From Trichinella spiralis (lineage: Eukaryota; Nematoda; Enoplea; Trichinellida; Trichinellidae): a stretch of 64,000 nucleotides of DNA. The stretch lies in contig CM012953.1 of the NCBI GenBank assembly GCA_000181795.3, positions 9,782,751 through 9,846,750 on the forward strand, given 5' to 3'. Below are positions 63,836 to 64,000 of the stretch, one piece after another. The notes beneath the pieces are model-generated. The model did no database searches and was not told where the DNA came from. It was given only the letters and a program-made list of their open reading frames with translations. Both the position numbers and the translations under genes were made by a program. Position 1 is the stretch's first letter. Each line of letters starts with the position of its first letter.

Positions 63836-64000
63836 TGTAGGGATGGTCCCACTTGGTCCCACTTCTGTTCCCATTCGGTTCCACTGTTCATTTATTGGTC
63901 GTTGACCTCGCTATCTTATTAGACCGTAAAGTCTTTGTCGTATTGGTTTTCCTTCTCTAATTGCTCACTGATTCAAACCTTTCCCTTGTGATTAGCTGTA
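63836..64000 (+). repeat. Dispersed repeat, copy 3 (cut by the window edge)
   Basis: Ending in cccttgtgattagctgta, this matches the tgtgattagcta core of copies 1 and 2 and has tattggtcgttgacc at its start. It is preceded by two tandem ggtcccactt words. Confidence 0.5.

Overview
This AT-rich window is animal nuclear DNA. Its genes are split into many small exons by short introns, mostly 40 to 100 bases, ending in tttcag or tttag. It carries two tRNA genes and several decayed DNA-transposon pieces. The intron style, acceptor sequences sitting directly upstream of several ATGs (as expected for spliced-leader trans-splicing), operon-like gene spacing and the protein set suggest a nematode. NSUN6 and a PHD-bromo-MYND ZMYND11 are, to my knowledge, absent from Caenorhabditis, so a clade I (Trichinella-like) or other non-Caenorhabditis nematode is my best guess. 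The species is an inference. All gene models were built by hand from translation and splice signals; coding lengths were summed and every model keeps frame.

Left part (1-24000). A pogo/Tigger-like transposase fragment touches the left edge. Then come a cohesin kleisin (Rad21/Rec8 type, +, 18 exons), NSUN6 (-, convergent with it), a peptide-type GPCR (+), PRPF40 (-), PHAX (-, 178 bases upstream of PRPF40 in a possible operon), a small single-pass membrane protein (-), a short small-heat-shock/alpha-crystallin protein (+) and an intronless TMEM104 (-).

Middle (24000-42600). This holds a long gene-poor stretch with two identical tRNA-Gln(TTG) genes. It is followed by a tetraspan membrane protein gene (+) carrying three homologous, phase-matched, apparently mutually exclusive exons, which is the most interesting structure here. 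A tiny tail-anchored-like protein gene sits just downstream, and then DGCR8/Pasha (+).

Right part (42600-57100). ZMYND11 without a PWWP domain (-), PAM16 (-), MED15 (+, head-to-head with PAM16) and the proteasome ATPase PSMC3/Rpt5 (-).

Right end (57400-64000). Repeats only: a roughly 4.6 kb element bounded by roughly 680 bp inverted repeats, a roughly 156 bp internal repeat unit, a hAT-like end, a pogo/Tigger-like end and three copies of a dispersed repeat.

Functionally most genes are housekeeping: nuclear RNA work (PHAX, PRPF40, DGCR8, NSUN6), transcription (MED15, ZMYND11), mitochondrial import (PAM16), proteolysis (PSMC3) and chromosome cohesion (kleisin).
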